Positions 9,303-18,374 of a stretch of DNA of 64,000 nucleotides are shown piece by piece. The position numbers and the translations under genes are program-made. The notes under the pieces were generated by a model. The model had not been told where the DNA came from, made no database searches, and saw only the letters and a program-made list of their open reading frames with translations. The stretch is from Leptospira sp. B5-022 (GTDB lineage: Bacteria > Spirochaetota > Leptospiria > Leptospirales > Leptospiraceae), in NCBI RefSeq assembly GCF_000347035.1, contig NZ_ANIJ01000038.1, positions 1-64,000 of the forward strand, read 5' to 3'. Each line of letters starts with the position of its first letter. The stretch's first letter is position 1.

Positions 9303-10564
9303 TTTCCAAAACGAATCGTTTTCTATTTCTATCTTCCTTTTTGTTCGCACTCGTTTCGGATTGTAAGGTAGGAGATTGGGAAGGAAACGCCACAGATAAT
9401 CCCGTAATCAGCACTCTTTTTAATAGTAGAATGTTACTTCTACTCAAAGGTACGTATGCAACCGACAGTCCTTTGGATTTTACCGAGTATAATAACGGTA
9501 CTGGTGATGTATACATGGATCCGTCCGGTGATCCTACCTTCAATTTAAGCGCTCTTCCTAAAATGGCAAATCTACCTATTTATATCGATATAGGTGAGAT
9601 CCGAATTTCTTCCAAATACCAGGACGGTCTAAATAATCTTTCTCAGATCAGAACAGCTGTCGCTGCAAAAGCTTTCTGGGACAATGTCGCCCCAAACAGA
9701 GAAGTATATTGTACACAACCATATACCTTAAACGCAAACACTTGTCGATCGTTGAACGGTGAATTTAAAATGATCCAATTCTTAAACGGAGAAGGAGCGG
9801 AATATCCGTCGAACGATCCAACTTCAGGAACGTCTCTCGGATTCCCAAGCCAGTATTATTACACCGGAACGTATATTCGTTCTTTAGTGACAGGTTGGGG
9901 AAATTCTCCGGGTGTAGACCTGACCAAAGTTACCTTTTTTGACAACTACGGTGTTTATGGATTTAATATAGTTCCAAGGCTTGCGTATGCGGCAGGAACT
10001 ACCGACAAATCAGGATATCCTTTAGTGTTTCCGCTTCTTTATTCCGTTCAAGCGGGAGAGGCGGATATGGATTTTAAACCCGGATTCGAGCCTTACATCT
10101 TTGAAGTTAGAATGAACCTGAAAGAAAACTTAATGGTACATTCCATTAAGGCGGCGGATGGAAGTACTGCTGCAACATTGATCTCTATTAGCGATTGGAA
10201 AACGAGACATTCAGGTCAATCGGATATAGGCGGGGGGATACTTTCCAGATCCAGAACGATCTATCCAAGCGGCGCTTCTTCACTTGCAATCACCGGCGGA
10301 TCCGGAAATCTGACACATTATTTTGCCGTTTTTAGGGAAAATGAAACGGATATTCTCACAAAACTTCCGTTAGCTGCAACACCTGCAAGAAGCGGAACGT
10401 CAAGGATCAAATACATCAACCCTGGAACTCATAAATTATATTGTCTTTCGGATACTTCCTACGTGGACGGGTTTCCCGATACCATCGTAGGAACTCCGCT
10501 TACGTTTTCCGTTCCTGAGAACGGAAACATGAGCACGATCTCTTTATCCTATTCTTGTCCGTGA
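9299..10564 (+). CDS. Large lipoprotein of unknown function
   Basis: A 421-residue protein whose signal peptide ends in the lipobox LVSDC (Cys-22); the Ser-Asp before Cys is unusual outside spirochaetes. The mature part is Asn/Thr/Gly/Tyr rich with beta character and four spaced cysteines (for example YCTQPY, NTCRSLN, LYCLSD, and the terminal SYSCP), which suggests disulfide bonds in the envelope. No family recognised. It follows the barrel protein with an ATGA overlap, so a lipoprotein/barrel pair acting together at the outer membrane is plausible. Confidence 0.75.
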   Translation: MISKTNRFLFLSSFLFALVSDCKVGDWEGNATDNPVISTLFNSRMLLLLKGTYATDSPLDFTEYNNGTGDVYMDPSGDPTFNLSALPKMANLPIYIDIGEIRISSKYQDGLNNLSQIRTAVAAKAFWDNVAPNREVYCTQPYTLNANTCRSLNGEFKMIQFLNGEGAEYPSNDPTSGTSLGFPSQYYYTGTYIRSLVTGWGNSPGVDLTKVTFFDNYGVYGFNIVPRLAYAAGTTDKSGYPLVFPLLYSVQAGEADMDFKPGFEPYIFEVRMNLKENLMVHSIKAADGSTAATLISISDWKTRHSGQSDIGGGILSRSRTIYPSGASSLAITGGSGNLTHYFAVFRENETDILTKLPLAATPARSGTSRIKYINPGTHKLYCLSDTSYVDGFPDTIVGTPLTFSVPENGNMSTISLSYSCP

Positions 10565-10565
10565 G

Positions 10566-10664
10566 TTCGCACGGAGATCACAAAGGACACAAAGTTTAGA
10601 AGTTACGGATGTAGGAACTCCAACACCAGTAAACTCTTTGTGTTCTCCGTGTGCTCTGTGCGAA
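10566..10664. repeat. MITE-like intergenic repeat with inverted arms
   Basis: The left arm (10566-10597, beginning TTCGCACGGAGATCACAAAG) and the right arm (10631-10664, ending GTGTGCTCTGTGCGAA) are imperfect inverted copies of each other. Between them sits TGTAGGAACTCCAACA (10610-10625), itself an imperfect palindrome. The same parts recur at 18.0-18.3, 32.0-32.2 and 39.1-39.4 kb. The element fills nearly the whole gap between two convergent genes and could fold into a long hairpin that terminates both. Confidence 0.75.
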
Positions 10665-10669
10665 ATGAA

Positions 10670-11665
10670 TTAAGTTCTCCCGAGTATTTCTTCCTGTCTT
10701 CCCATAAGTCTGACAGAAAGTCTAGGCCCGATCTCCTGGACGATCCTGGAGGCAACATAGTTTCCCCATCTTGCCGCATTCTCGAGAGAAAATCCGTGAG
10801 TGAGTCCGTATAACACACCTGCCGCAAAACAATCCCCTGCCCCTGTGGTATCTAATAAGTTTTGAGCAGGAAATCCGCCTACGTGACTGATCGTTCCATT
10901 TACGGAAACGAACGCACCGTTAGCGCTGTCGGTCATCATAACATTCTTACAAAGTGAAGAGATAAATTTTAAGGCGTCTTCCTTGGATTCGGTGGCAGCT
11001 AATGCTTTTGCCTCCTCTGCATTACAAAAAATTAAATCACAATATTCTTTTGTAAGTTTTAAGAAGTCCTCTCTGGAGCGGTTCACACAAAACGGGTCGC
11101 TGAACGTAAATGCCACTTTTACTCCCGCTTTTTTGGATTCTTCCATAGCAAGAAGACAGGCTTCCTTGGTGGAAGGTCTGTCCCAAAGATACCCCTCCAC
11201 ATAACTATAAGAAGAAGCTTTCAGCCGTTCCAGGTCCAGGTCCTCTTTGGTCAATGTGGAAGAAATTCCCAAGTGAGTAAGCATTGTCCTTTCGGCATCG
11301 GGTGTGGTTAATATCACACAGGTTCCGGTATGCCCTTCTTTGGAAGGAGGAACTTCAAATAAGATCCCCGCTTTCTCCATATCTTGTTTATAAAATTCTC
11401 CGTAAGTGTCCTCGGTAACTTTTCCGGTGTAAGTTCCCGTACCGCCTGAATTGGCGAGTGCAATCATAGTATTTGCGGCACTTCCACCCGATCTTAATTC
11501 TTTTTTATGTCCGTCTAAAGCGGTAAGTACACCACCCTGGACTTCCGCATCCACTAGGGTCATAATCCCTTTGTTCCAGCCCATTTTCTGCAAAAAAGAA
11601 TCTTCGGTTGGGATCAGAATATCCACAAGTGCGTTCCCTATCCCGAATACGTCGTAATGTTTCAT
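10670..11665 (-). CDS. PfkB-family sugar kinase, probable adenosine kinase
   Basis: A 331-residue ribokinase-fold kinase. The N-terminal substrate loop is SGGSAANT (59-66) and the C-terminal PfkB signature is DTTGAGDCFAAG (272-283) with catalytic Asp-278. The N-terminal YDVFGIGNALVDIL and the lid region resemble adenosine kinases, which phosphorylate adenosine to AMP for purine salvage, but I cannot separate adenosine from other nucleoside or sugar substrates by eye. It starts at an ATG (11665) and stands 31 bases downstream of prmA's stop on the same strand, so it may be the last gene of the TonB-like/PrsW/prmA operon. Confidence 0.82.
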   Translation of the reverse strand: MKHYDVFGIGNALVDILIPTEDSFLQKMGWNKGIMTLVDAEVQGGVLTALDGHKKELRSGGSAANTMIALANSGGTGTYTGKVTEDTYGEFYKQDMEKAGILFEVPPSKEGHTGTCVILTTPDAERTMLTHLGISSTLTKEDLDLERLKASSYSYVEGYLWDRPSTKEACLLAMEESKKAGVKVAFTFSDPFCVNRSREDFLKLTKEYCDLIFCNAEEAKALAATESKEDALKFISSLCKNVMMTDSANGAFVSVNGTISHVGGFPAQNLLDTTGAGDCFAAGVLYGLTHGFSLENAARWGNYVASRIVQEIGPRLSVRLMGRQEEILGRT

Positions 11666-11696
11666 TTTTTCTCCGATATAAAATATTAATAAAACG

Positions 11697-12611
11697 TCAT
11701 ATAGATTGGCGGGTCCACTCTATCAGCTCCCATCCATTCCAGGAGGTCTCGTAAACGGATTTACCTCCCACTTGGGAAAGAAGAAGCTCCAGGAACTCTT
11801 CCTTTCTTTCCGTGATCACACCGCTGAATAAAAAATGATCCGTATGAAGATTTGCGATTTTCTCCATGTTTGCCTTCAAGACTGCAAATGTGATATTTGC
11901 CATACATAGATCGAATTTTTCGGAAAGGATCTTAGGATGATCGAATCCACCTTCTTCGACTACTAAAACTTGATCCGATATGCCGTTTTCGTCCCGATTG
12001 AATGTGGAAGAACGTACTGCATTTGGATCTATATCCACGGCTATAATTTTGGAAACTTCCAATTTTGCCGCCGCCACGGATAAGATCCCGGAACCGGTGC
12101 CTATGTCTGCAACCCTCTTTCCTTTCAGATCGATGGAGCCTAACCTGGATAAAACCAAACGAGTGGTTTCATGATGCCCGGTTCCGAAAGCAAGTCCAGG
12201 GTTGATATACACCGGGACGGAATCTTTTTGCCCCAATATTTTGTTTTTTTCCCAGTCGTCTTTTTCCCAGGTGGGCACTACCCAGAAAACTCCGACAGAA
12301 AACGGTTTATAAAATTCCTTATAAGCTTCTTCGTATTCTTTCGTTTCTATCCATCTGGATTCGGCAAAAGAATTCTCCGGGGCAACCGTCTGCAAATAGA
12401 TCCAGATCTTAGCTTCGGACTCGGCATCGTCTTCCGCTAAATACACTCTGATCGGAGTATTGTCGGAGATGATCTCTTCTCCGGGTTTTCTAGCCTCTTC
12501 CCTATCGAATAGGATCTCGTAATATCCCGCCACCTTCCATTCGTCCAAGTACGCGGAAAATTCTTCCGCAAAATCTTTCGGAATGGAAACTCTGATTTCT
12601 TTGTATTTCAA
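11697..12611 (-). CDS. prmA: Ribosomal protein L11 methyltransferase PrmA (TTG start)
   Basis: A 304-residue class I SAM-dependent methyltransferase that methylates ribosomal protein L11. The PrmA-specific block PGLAFGTGHHETT (138-150) is followed by the SAM motif VADIGTGSGILS (167-178), the acidic loop IAVDIDPNAV and the MANI active-site tetrapeptide (237-240). The N-terminal 100 residues form the L11-recognition region. The start is TTG at 12611, overlapping the upstream protease stop as TTGA; no ATG is available nearby, so translation probably depends on the upstream gene. Confidence 0.92.
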   Translation of the reverse strand: MKYKEIRVSIPKDFAEEFSAYLDEWKVAGYYEILFDREEARKPGEEIISDNTPIRVYLAEDDAESEAKIWIYLQTVAPENSFAESRWIETKEYEEAYKEFYKPFSVGVFWVVPTWEKDDWEKNKILGQKDSVPVYINPGLAFGTGHHETTRLVLSRLGSIDLKGKRVADIGTGSGILSVAAAKLEVSKIIAVDIDPNAVRSSTFNRDENGISDQVLVVEEGGFDHPKILSEKFDLCMANITFAVLKANMEKIANLHTDHFLFSGVITERKEEFLELLLSQVGGKSVYETSWNGWELIEWTRQSI

Positions 12612-13393
12612 CGGATTATCTCAGGAACCGATCGGGAGACGAGGTCTTGTCTTGGCTGTTCTTCATTCAATATTTTATGGATCTTTTCTTCTTTCATATA
12701 CACTCTTCTGTCTTTTACGATCCAGACCCAGATTCCTACGAAGAGCGCTGTCGCCGCCCAATGTCCGAACCTTCCCACAGGGATCACAAAAAAGTCGAAT
12801 AACCCATGTTGTACGACCGCAAGCAAAAATCCGGAGAGGATGTACCAATATTTTTCGGAAAATAATCTTTTGTTACTTTTGATCAAGCAGAGGGCAAAAC
12901 AAAGATTTATAAGCAAATGTGCATTCGAAGATTTTAATGTTCTAATAATGAAAGTATGGATCCGATCGTCTTCTTTTGCGGTGAGAATATAATGGTAATT
13001 TTCTATTCCGGCAAAACCTAATGCAACAAACCCGCCCACTAAAAATGTTTCCGGAAGGAATTCCTTCCTTTTCCAATCATATGCCAACGAGAGAGATAAG
13101 GTTACGATCAGAATGGATTTACATAATTCTTCCATCATTCCCGCTTTTACGAACGCTAAAAATGCGGTTTGAGAAAGTATGGATTTTGCCGTTTTTGCGT
13201 TTATCTCGGTTTCAGGCCAGATCCAAGCGCTGGCACGAAGCACCAACTCTGTGGAGATCCAACCCAAAAGTAATGCGAAGAATATTATAAAAAAGACACG
13301 TTTATTTCTACCGGTATCCGGCTGGGTATAAATGAGATAAAATCCCCAGGGGAAAATACTTCCGATCGCGTAAAGAATTACTTCTAAACTCAT
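12608..13393 (-). CDS. PrsW-family intramembrane metalloprotease
   Basis: From ATG 13393 the protein is 261 residues with about seven or eight hydrophobic segments. The PrsW (M82) catalytic pattern is visible: EELCK (88-92, the EExxK motif), GIENYHY (129-135), a conserved His at 159 (SSNAHLL) and QHGLFDF further on. PrsW of Bacillus cleaves an anti-sigma factor by site-1 proteolysis; the substrate here is unknown. An in-frame extension to 13483 lies inside the upstream gene and is rejected. The start overlaps the upstream stop (ATGA) and its stop overlaps prmA (TTGA). Confidence 0.82.
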   Translation of the reverse strand: MSLEVILYAIGSIFPWGFYLIYTQPDTGRNKRVFFIIFFALLLGWISTELVLRASAWIWPETEINAKTAKSILSQTAFLAFVKAGMMEELCKSILIVTLSLSLAYDWKRKEFLPETFLVGGFVALGFAGIENYHYILTAKEDDRIHTFIIRTLKSSNAHLLINLCFALCLIKSNKRLFSEKYWYILSGFLLAVVQHGLFDFFVIPVGRFGHWAATALFVGIWVWIVKDRRVYMKEEKIHKILNEEQPRQDLVSRSVPEIIR

Positions 13394-15069
13394 AATTCCT
13401 CCATATAACGACCGTCGAACATATTCACCAATTCCTGCTGTAAGGGAGTTGGCATAGCCTTCGCATCCAAAGGTCCGTTCCAAAAAAGTTCCGTGACCCT
13501 TATATAACCTTTTGTTCCGGGAGGAGGCATCATTGGAGATAAGTTTTCTATCAGTTCTAAAGTCCTTTGATCTTGTTCCGGATAAGGAGAACTTTGAACA
13601 AGTTCCACATCCACAACTTCCCCATCGGGAGTGATCGTATAAGCAACAACGCAGGAATAATTCCTAGGAGCACTTCTCCAGTAATCCATAAAGGATTCGA
13701 AAGTCCTCATCTTTGCGGAAATATAATTGGAGTAAGTAGGGGGAAGTTTTTTTCCTTTGATCCTCTTAACTTCTCCTTTTACCCTTCCCTCATCAGAAGG
13801 TTTTTCCTCCGGAATTTTTTCGCCTTGAGTGCTGTTCGGTGTTTCCGTTCCGGTGATGACCCCGCCATTTAACCCTTTTACCTCGTCCGGAAGATTCGGA
13901 TCTATAAAATAGAATTCCGCATGATTCTCCGGCGTATAATGATCGGTAGGGCGAGACTTACTTTCTTTTTGGAAAGCGATCGTAGTCGGCATAAGTAGGA
14001 TCAAACAGATCACGATTAAGTGAACTAAAACGCTTAATCCAAGATTGTTCTCAAAGCCGGGGCTGAGACCCAAGAGAGGGGTTTTAGAATAGAAAGACCT
14101 ACGAAGTAACCAGCCGGAAAACACGTTAATCGAAATCAAAGCGACTAAGATCGCAGACCAGATCCAAATGGAAGATGCCACTTCAAAAAACTTTTTATCG
14201 GAAATCCCCGGTTTTAATCCTAAACTTGCTAAAAAGCGGATCCCCAATGCGGGTTCCCACCAAGAAAAGAAGAAAGTGGCAAATAACAATAACCCGAGCA
14301 AATATACGAATAGGATCGGAAATCCTTTCCACAAACGTCCCGTATAGATATGGCCCCATCCGGCTAAGATCATATCTCTTACTTTTGCGTTCGTACGTTT
14401 TCTAGCGGAAGCGGGCAGATCTCCTTCTTCTTTCGCGAATGAATCCTTTGTCTGCCTTACAAACCAGGCCCAAGGTCTACGAAATAAGAAAAAAGGCCTT
14501 TTGCCGGATAGAAGTTCCGCAAGTCCGATCGACGTAAAAAAGAAGATCCAAACGCTTTCGGAAAAAACGGCAAAGGTGGCCATCTTTGCCCGGAAAATAT
14601 CGGAGTACGTTAGATAATGTGTAAATAGAATTAAACAGAATACGGTTAAAAATACTAGGACCGGATTTAAGATCAGAGGCCTTGGATCTTCCGGTTTTAA
14701 TCTTTCTCTTAAATACTTTGCCTGTAAAAAGAATACTGCCAGACCGAAGAAGAACATTAGAGTCAGAACAGGGAAACCGAATGCGCTTGGATCTTCCGAA
14801 TTGAGTAGAACGAATGCCGAAAAAATCTCTTCCGCTTTCGGAAAAATTAAGAACAAAAGTTCCAGAGAAAATAAAAACAGTCCCAAAACAACTTGTAGAA
14901 GAACGGAATGGAAAGCCGGCCGACGGACCCTATCCTCTTTCGGAAATAAGAAGATAACTCCCAAGGGAAAAAAGATCCCGAATCCTATCATGGAGATAGG
15001 AGAGGTCCAAGAGAGAAAATTGATCCCCCAAAAGACTAGTTTTTCCTTCTGCGAAATTTCCTTTTTCAT
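13390..15069 (-). CDS. Polytopic membrane protein with C-terminal TonB domain
   Basis: From ATG 15069 the product is 559 residues. Roughly the first 370 residues hold around nine or ten hydrophobic segments, with an internal block ILAGWGHIYTGRLWKG that resembles the short GxGxxYxGRxxKG motif of small membrane proteins. A Pro/Glu/Lys-rich linker (GEKIPEEKPSDEGRVKGEVK) then leads to a TonB C-terminal domain: YSCVVAYTITPDGEVVDVEL followed by a PMMPPP turn. Normal TonB has one membrane helix, so a many-helix version is unusual; it may energise an outer-membrane receptor or play a structural role. No ExbBD is adjacent. It leads the PrsW/prmA operon and is divergent from glyS. Confidence 0.78.
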   Translation of the reverse strand: MKKEISQKEKLVFWGINFLSWTSPISMIGFGIFFPLGVIFLFPKEDRVRRPAFHSVLLQVVLGLFLFSLELLFLIFPKAEEIFSAFVLLNSEDPSAFGFPVLTLMFFFGLAVFFLQAKYLRERLKPEDPRPLILNPVLVFLTVFCLILFTHYLTYSDIFRAKMATFAVFSESVWIFFFTSIGLAELLSGKRPFFLFRRPWAWFVRQTKDSFAKEEGDLPASARKRTNAKVRDMILAGWGHIYTGRLWKGFPILFVYLLGLLLFATFFFSWWEPALGIRFLASLGLKPGISDKKFFEVASSIWIWSAILVALISINVFSGWLLRRSFYSKTPLLGLSPGFENNLGLSVLVHLIVICLILLMPTTIAFQKESKSRPTDHYTPENHAEFYFIDPNLPDEVKGLNGGVITGTETPNSTQGEKIPEEKPSDEGRVKGEVKRIKGKKLPPTYSNYISAKMRTFESFMDYWRSAPRNYSCVVAYTITPDGEVVDVELVQSSPYPEQDQRTLELIENLSPMMPPPGTKGYIRVTELFWNGPLDAKAMPTPLQQELVNMFDGRYMEEL

Positions 15070-15183
15070 TCCGAATGTCCTTGTCCATTGGACCCTAGCT
15101 TGTTCCGGAAGCAAACAAGAATTGAAGGAATTCCTACGAATTTAATACTTTATCACGAATCCTATTCGAGAATCCTTGGACCT

Positions 15184-16581
15184 ATGGAGAAAAAAGAAAC
15201 CCTAGATTCCTCTCTCAAGGATATCGTATCCGTTTGTAAAAGAAGAGGATTTGTTTATCCCGGATCCGAAATTTACGGAGGACTTTCCAATACCTTCGAC
15301 TATGGCCCTTACGGTGCCGAACTTCTCCATAACTTAAAAAGACTCTGGTGGAAATATTTTGTCCACTTAAGAGAAGACGTTGTAGGATTGGATTCTTCCA
15401 TCCTTCTGAACCCGAAAGTTTGGGAAGCGTCCGGACACGTTTCCAATTTTAACGATCCGCTCATCGATTGTAAAAATTGTAAGACCAGGATCAGAGCCGA
15501 CAAATTTTTGGAAGACCAAAAAGGAGAAGGCGCCGCCACAGGATTGACCTTAGAAAAAATGAACGAGGTTATCAAGGCGGGAAATTTTGCCTGTCCAAAC
15601 TGCGGCAACAGAGGAACTTTCACGGAAGCCAGGGATTTCAACCTGATGTTCAAAACTTCTCATGGAGCTTCCGCAGAAGATTCACAGGATATTTATCTTC
15701 GCCCGGAAACCGCTCAAGGTATATTTATCAATTTCAAAAACGTTATCGCCACGACCAGGAACAAGATCCCATTCGGTATCGCGCAGATCGGTAAATCTTT
15801 CCGTAACGAGATCATGGCAAGACAGTTCGTATTTCGAACCAGGGAGTTCGAACAAATGGAGATGGAATTCTTCTGCGAACCGGGAACACAAAAAGAATGG
15901 TTCTCTCACTGGGTTGACTATTGCCTTAAATTTTTAACCGATCATGTGGGCCTTAAAAAGGAAAACTTGAAAGTCAGAGAACATGAAAAGGAAGAACTTT
16001 CCTTTTACAGCGAAGCCACTTCCGATATAGAATACAAATACGGATTCGGATGGGGTGAACTTTGGGGGATCGCATCCAGAACGGACTATGACCTTTCCCA
16101 ACATGAAAAATTTTCCGGAGAAGATCTGAAATACCAGGACCAGGCCGCCAACAAAAAGTATGTGCCTTATGTAGTAGAGCCTGCACTCGGCTTAAACCGT
16201 TTATTCTTGGCGGTCGTTTCTGACGCGTATGCGGAAGAAAAACTGCCGGACGGCGAAACAAGAACAGTTCTTCGTTTTGCTCCTCAGGTAGCCCCGGTGA
16301 AGATCGGGATTTTTCCCCTCATGAAAAAAGACGGACTTCCCGAACTTGCGAAATCGATCTATACAAACCTATCTTCTTTAGGGAACTTAGAATACGATGA
16401 AGGCGGCGCTATCGGAAAAAGATACCGTAGACAAGACGAGATCGGAACCCCTTATTGTATCACGGTAGATTACGATTCTCTAAAGGACAAAACTGTCACC
16501 GTAAGGGAAAGAGACAGTATGTCTCAAGAAAGGATCTCGATCGATTCTTTGAAGTCTTACTTTGCGGATAAGATCCTTTAA
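15184..16581 (+). CDS. glyS: Glycyl-tRNA synthetase, single-chain class II type
   Basis: From ATG 15184 the enzyme is 465 residues. It belongs to the alpha2 type, which charges tRNA-Gly, not the alpha2-beta2 type of E. coli. The N-terminus CKRRGFVYPGSEIYGG and FDYGPYGAEL are diagnostic; an inserted zinc site follows (CKNCKTRIRADKF and CPNCGNRGTF); motif 2 is FRNEIMARQFVFRTREFEQME, and the C-terminal anticodon-binding domain ends near KSYFADKIL. In-frame upstream codons lack similarity to the family. Its stop abuts, without any gap, the stop of a convergent lipoprotein gene, leaving no room for a separate terminator. Confidence 0.95.
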   Translation: MEKKETLDSSLKDIVSVCKRRGFVYPGSEIYGGLSNTFDYGPYGAELLHNLKRLWWKYFVHLREDVVGLDSSILLNPKVWEASGHVSNFNDPLIDCKNCKTRIRADKFLEDQKGEGAATGLTLEKMNEVIKAGNFACPNCGNRGTFTEARDFNLMFKTSHGASAEDSQDIYLRPETAQGIFINFKNVIATTRNKIPFGIAQIGKSFRNEIMARQFVFRTREFEQMEMEFFCEPGTQKEWFSHWVDYCLKFLTDHVGLKKENLKVREHEKEELSFYSEATSDIEYKYGFGWGELWGIASRTDYDLSQHEKFSGEDLKYQDQAANKKYVPYVVEPALGLNRLFLAVVSDAYAEEKLPDGETRTVLRFAPQVAPVKIGIFPLMKKDGLPELAKSIYTNLSSLGNLEYDEGGAIGKRYRRQDEIGTPYCITVDYDSLKDKTVTVRERDSMSQERISIDSLKSYFADKIL

Positions 16582-17400
16582 TCAGGGATTGTAGTTTCGG
16601 ATATCGTCCCTACATTCTTGTCCTAATAACAAAGGAGTAGCAGGGCTGAAAGTTTCCACCTTGGTGTCGTCTAAAGCCCAGAACATTCCGCAAGTTTCGT
16701 TGATACAATGATTTCCATGCTCTTTATCTTGGTGGGAAGAATATAAAGGAATCCCTGCGTTCACAAGTCCAAGAGCATGTCCAAGCTCATGTGTCACCGT
16801 AATTTGCTCCGCCTTCTCAGCTTTGTCTGGCGAAACAATAGAATCAAATTGATCTATCATATCCTTAAATACAAAGATCACAGGAGGTCCAATCCCCAAA
16901 ACTCCGGAAATCGTAACTGCGATCACACCGGGTGCATCCGCCAATTGCCCTCTTATATACATGATAAAAAAACTAGTGGATTGGAAATCGGAAGATCTTT
17001 TTCTGTATCTAGGAACGAGATCCAAAAGTTGGTTCACACTCCAGGTGGTTCTATTTTGGTTCGGTATCTCGCTCATTTCGGAAAGATCGGTAGGCACAGT
17101 GACTGCCACCGAATAACCTCTGTCCGCAAAAACATCCTGCATATTAGTATCAGTCACATTCCAAATATTAGAACCGCCGATCGTAAAATTCCCGGTAAAA
17201 GGTTGTGCATCCGTTTCATACGCAACTTCAAGATCAACGGATCTTACAGTGGAAAAATAAACGGAAGAACGATCGGGATCGCTGAGAATGAGATAATCCA
17301 AAGCGATATATCCCAAAACTGCCGGCGGTAATTCCGATTTGCCGTTTTCGCAATTGATGAATGAGAAGAAGGATAAAATTATAAGTGCTCGAGAGATCAT
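16582..17400 (-). CDS. Lipoprotein with zinc-metallopeptidase motif
   Basis: A 272-residue protein with signal peptide and lipobox FINC (Cys-17). The motif THELGHALGLVNAG starts at residue 203: His-204, Glu-205 and His-208 make a normal HExxH zinc site, and GLVN follows in the position where metzincins have a third histidine. Downstream His residues in SSHQDKEHGNHCINETC (221-237) could supply the missing ligand and Cys pairs could be bridged. I infer an envelope protease of the metzincin-like group with unknown substrate. The gene stands alone and ends back-to-back with glyS. Confidence 0.75.
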   Translation of the reverse strand: MISRALIILSFFSFINCENGKSELPPAVLGYIALDYLILSDPDRSSVYFSTVRSVDLEVAYETDAQPFTGNFTIGGSNIWNVTDTNMQDVFADRGYSVAVTVPTDLSEMSEIPNQNRTTWSVNQLLDLVPRYRKRSSDFQSTSFFIMYIRGQLADAPGVIAVTISGVLGIGPPVIFVFKDMIDQFDSIVSPDKAEKAEQITVTHELGHALGLVNAGIPLYSSHQDKEHGNHCINETCGMFWALDDTKVETFSPATPLLLGQECRDDIRNYNP

Positions 17401-17529
17401 TTTGCCTTCGTATTAATAACAACCGGAATCGTTTCTTTTTTTACTTATTTGAAAAAAGAAGAGAAAGTTCCCTTCGATTACAATAAAAAATACTCCACAA
17501 ACTTCGGTCATTTGCAAAGTTTTATTTTA

Positions 17530-18015
17530 ATGTCTGAAAAAGTTTTGGAGATAAGGTCCATTCTCCCCCAAAATAGGGAGGCTGCCATTGAATTGCTAAA
17601 TCAATTTTTTAGAATGGTCAATAAACTCCCTTTAGACGGATTATTCAAGATCCGCCCTAGAGCGGCCGCTAAAATGGTGGATATTTATCTAAAACTCAGG
17701 GCTACAGACAAAGTATTATTCATCGGCGGGTTTTTAGGAGAAGAGCTAGTCTCCCTTCTCATTGCGAGAGTAGAAGAAAAACCGTATCTCATTGAGGAGA
17801 AAAATTTATTCATAGACTTGGCAGTTACCAAACAAGGCAAAAGAAAGTCCGGTTATATGAAACCTCTCGTCGAAGAAACGTTTCGTTACGCAAAAGAAAA
17901 AGGGATCTTAGCGGTAGAATTGAGAGCGATCTCAGAGAACAAGGGAGCTGTGGAATTCTGGAAGAAGATGGGATTCGATCCGTTTTATGTGAGATTTAGG
18001 AAATCAGTGAAGTGA
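17530..18015 (+). CDS. GNAT-family N-acetyltransferase
   Basis: From ATG 17530 the product is 161 residues, the usual GNAT size. The C-terminal half shows the fold's acetyl-CoA region (LAVTKQGKRKSGYMKPLVEE, a variant of the R/QxxGxG/A loop) and the last strands VELRAISENKGAVEFWKKMGF, a strongly conserved GNAT ending. The earlier in-frame TTG at 17449 would add 27 unlike residues. The substrate cannot be predicted. It is a single gene between the metallopeptidase lipoprotein (divergent) and a repeat-filled gap. Confidence 0.85.
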   Translation: MSEKVLEIRSILPQNREAAIELLNQFFRMVNKLPLDGLFKIRPRAAAKMVDIYLKLRATDKVLFIGGFLGEELVSLLIARVEEKPYLIEEKNLFIDLAVTKQGKRKSGYMKPLVEETFRYAKEKGILAVELRAISENKGAVEFWKKMGFDPFYVRFRKSVK

Positions 18016-18374
18016 AGACGCAGAGTTAAAAGAGACACAGCGTTATTCTCACGCAGAGCCACGATGCTGCGGAGATAAGATACGTAGCATGCGGCCTTGA
18101 ATGTAGGAACTCCAACATAGAAAGCAAAGATCGCCCCCGCCCTGCATTGGGATTTGGGGGGAGTGGCTCGTGGGAGAGCCCATTCTCTTAATCACAAAAT
18201 CCTAGTTCTGTCAATCAAATCGTCCTCTTTAAATCCATGTAGGAACTCCAACATCGCAAATAGCTCTCTCCCTCTGACTTCTCCGTGAACTCTCCGTGCG
18301 AACTTAAAATAAAAAAGGCGCTAGGCCCAGAGGATCCTCTGCAACTTAGCGCCTTTGCGTGAAAACGAAATTTC
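18016..18374. repeat. Intergenic repeat cluster with two palindrome copies
   Basis: This gap holds two exact copies of TGTAGGAACTCCAACA (18102-18117 and 18238-18253), an arm-like run at 18014-18045 (GACGCAGAGTTAAAAGAGAC) and a right-arm-like run at 18272-18302 ending CTCTCCGTGCGAAC. Between the palindromes lies a GC-rich stretch with a G6 run and GGCTCGTGGGAGAGCC that can pair with itself. No credible gene is present. The hppA terminator follows at its right end. Confidence 0.65.
18311..18355 (-). terminator. Terminator downstream of hppA
   Basis: Read on the minus strand, GGCGCTA and TAGCGCC form the outer stem, enclosing a second perfect palindrome CAGAGGATCCTCTG, and the stem is followed by a run of T. 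It lies 20 bases past the hppA stop codon. Confidence 0.85.
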
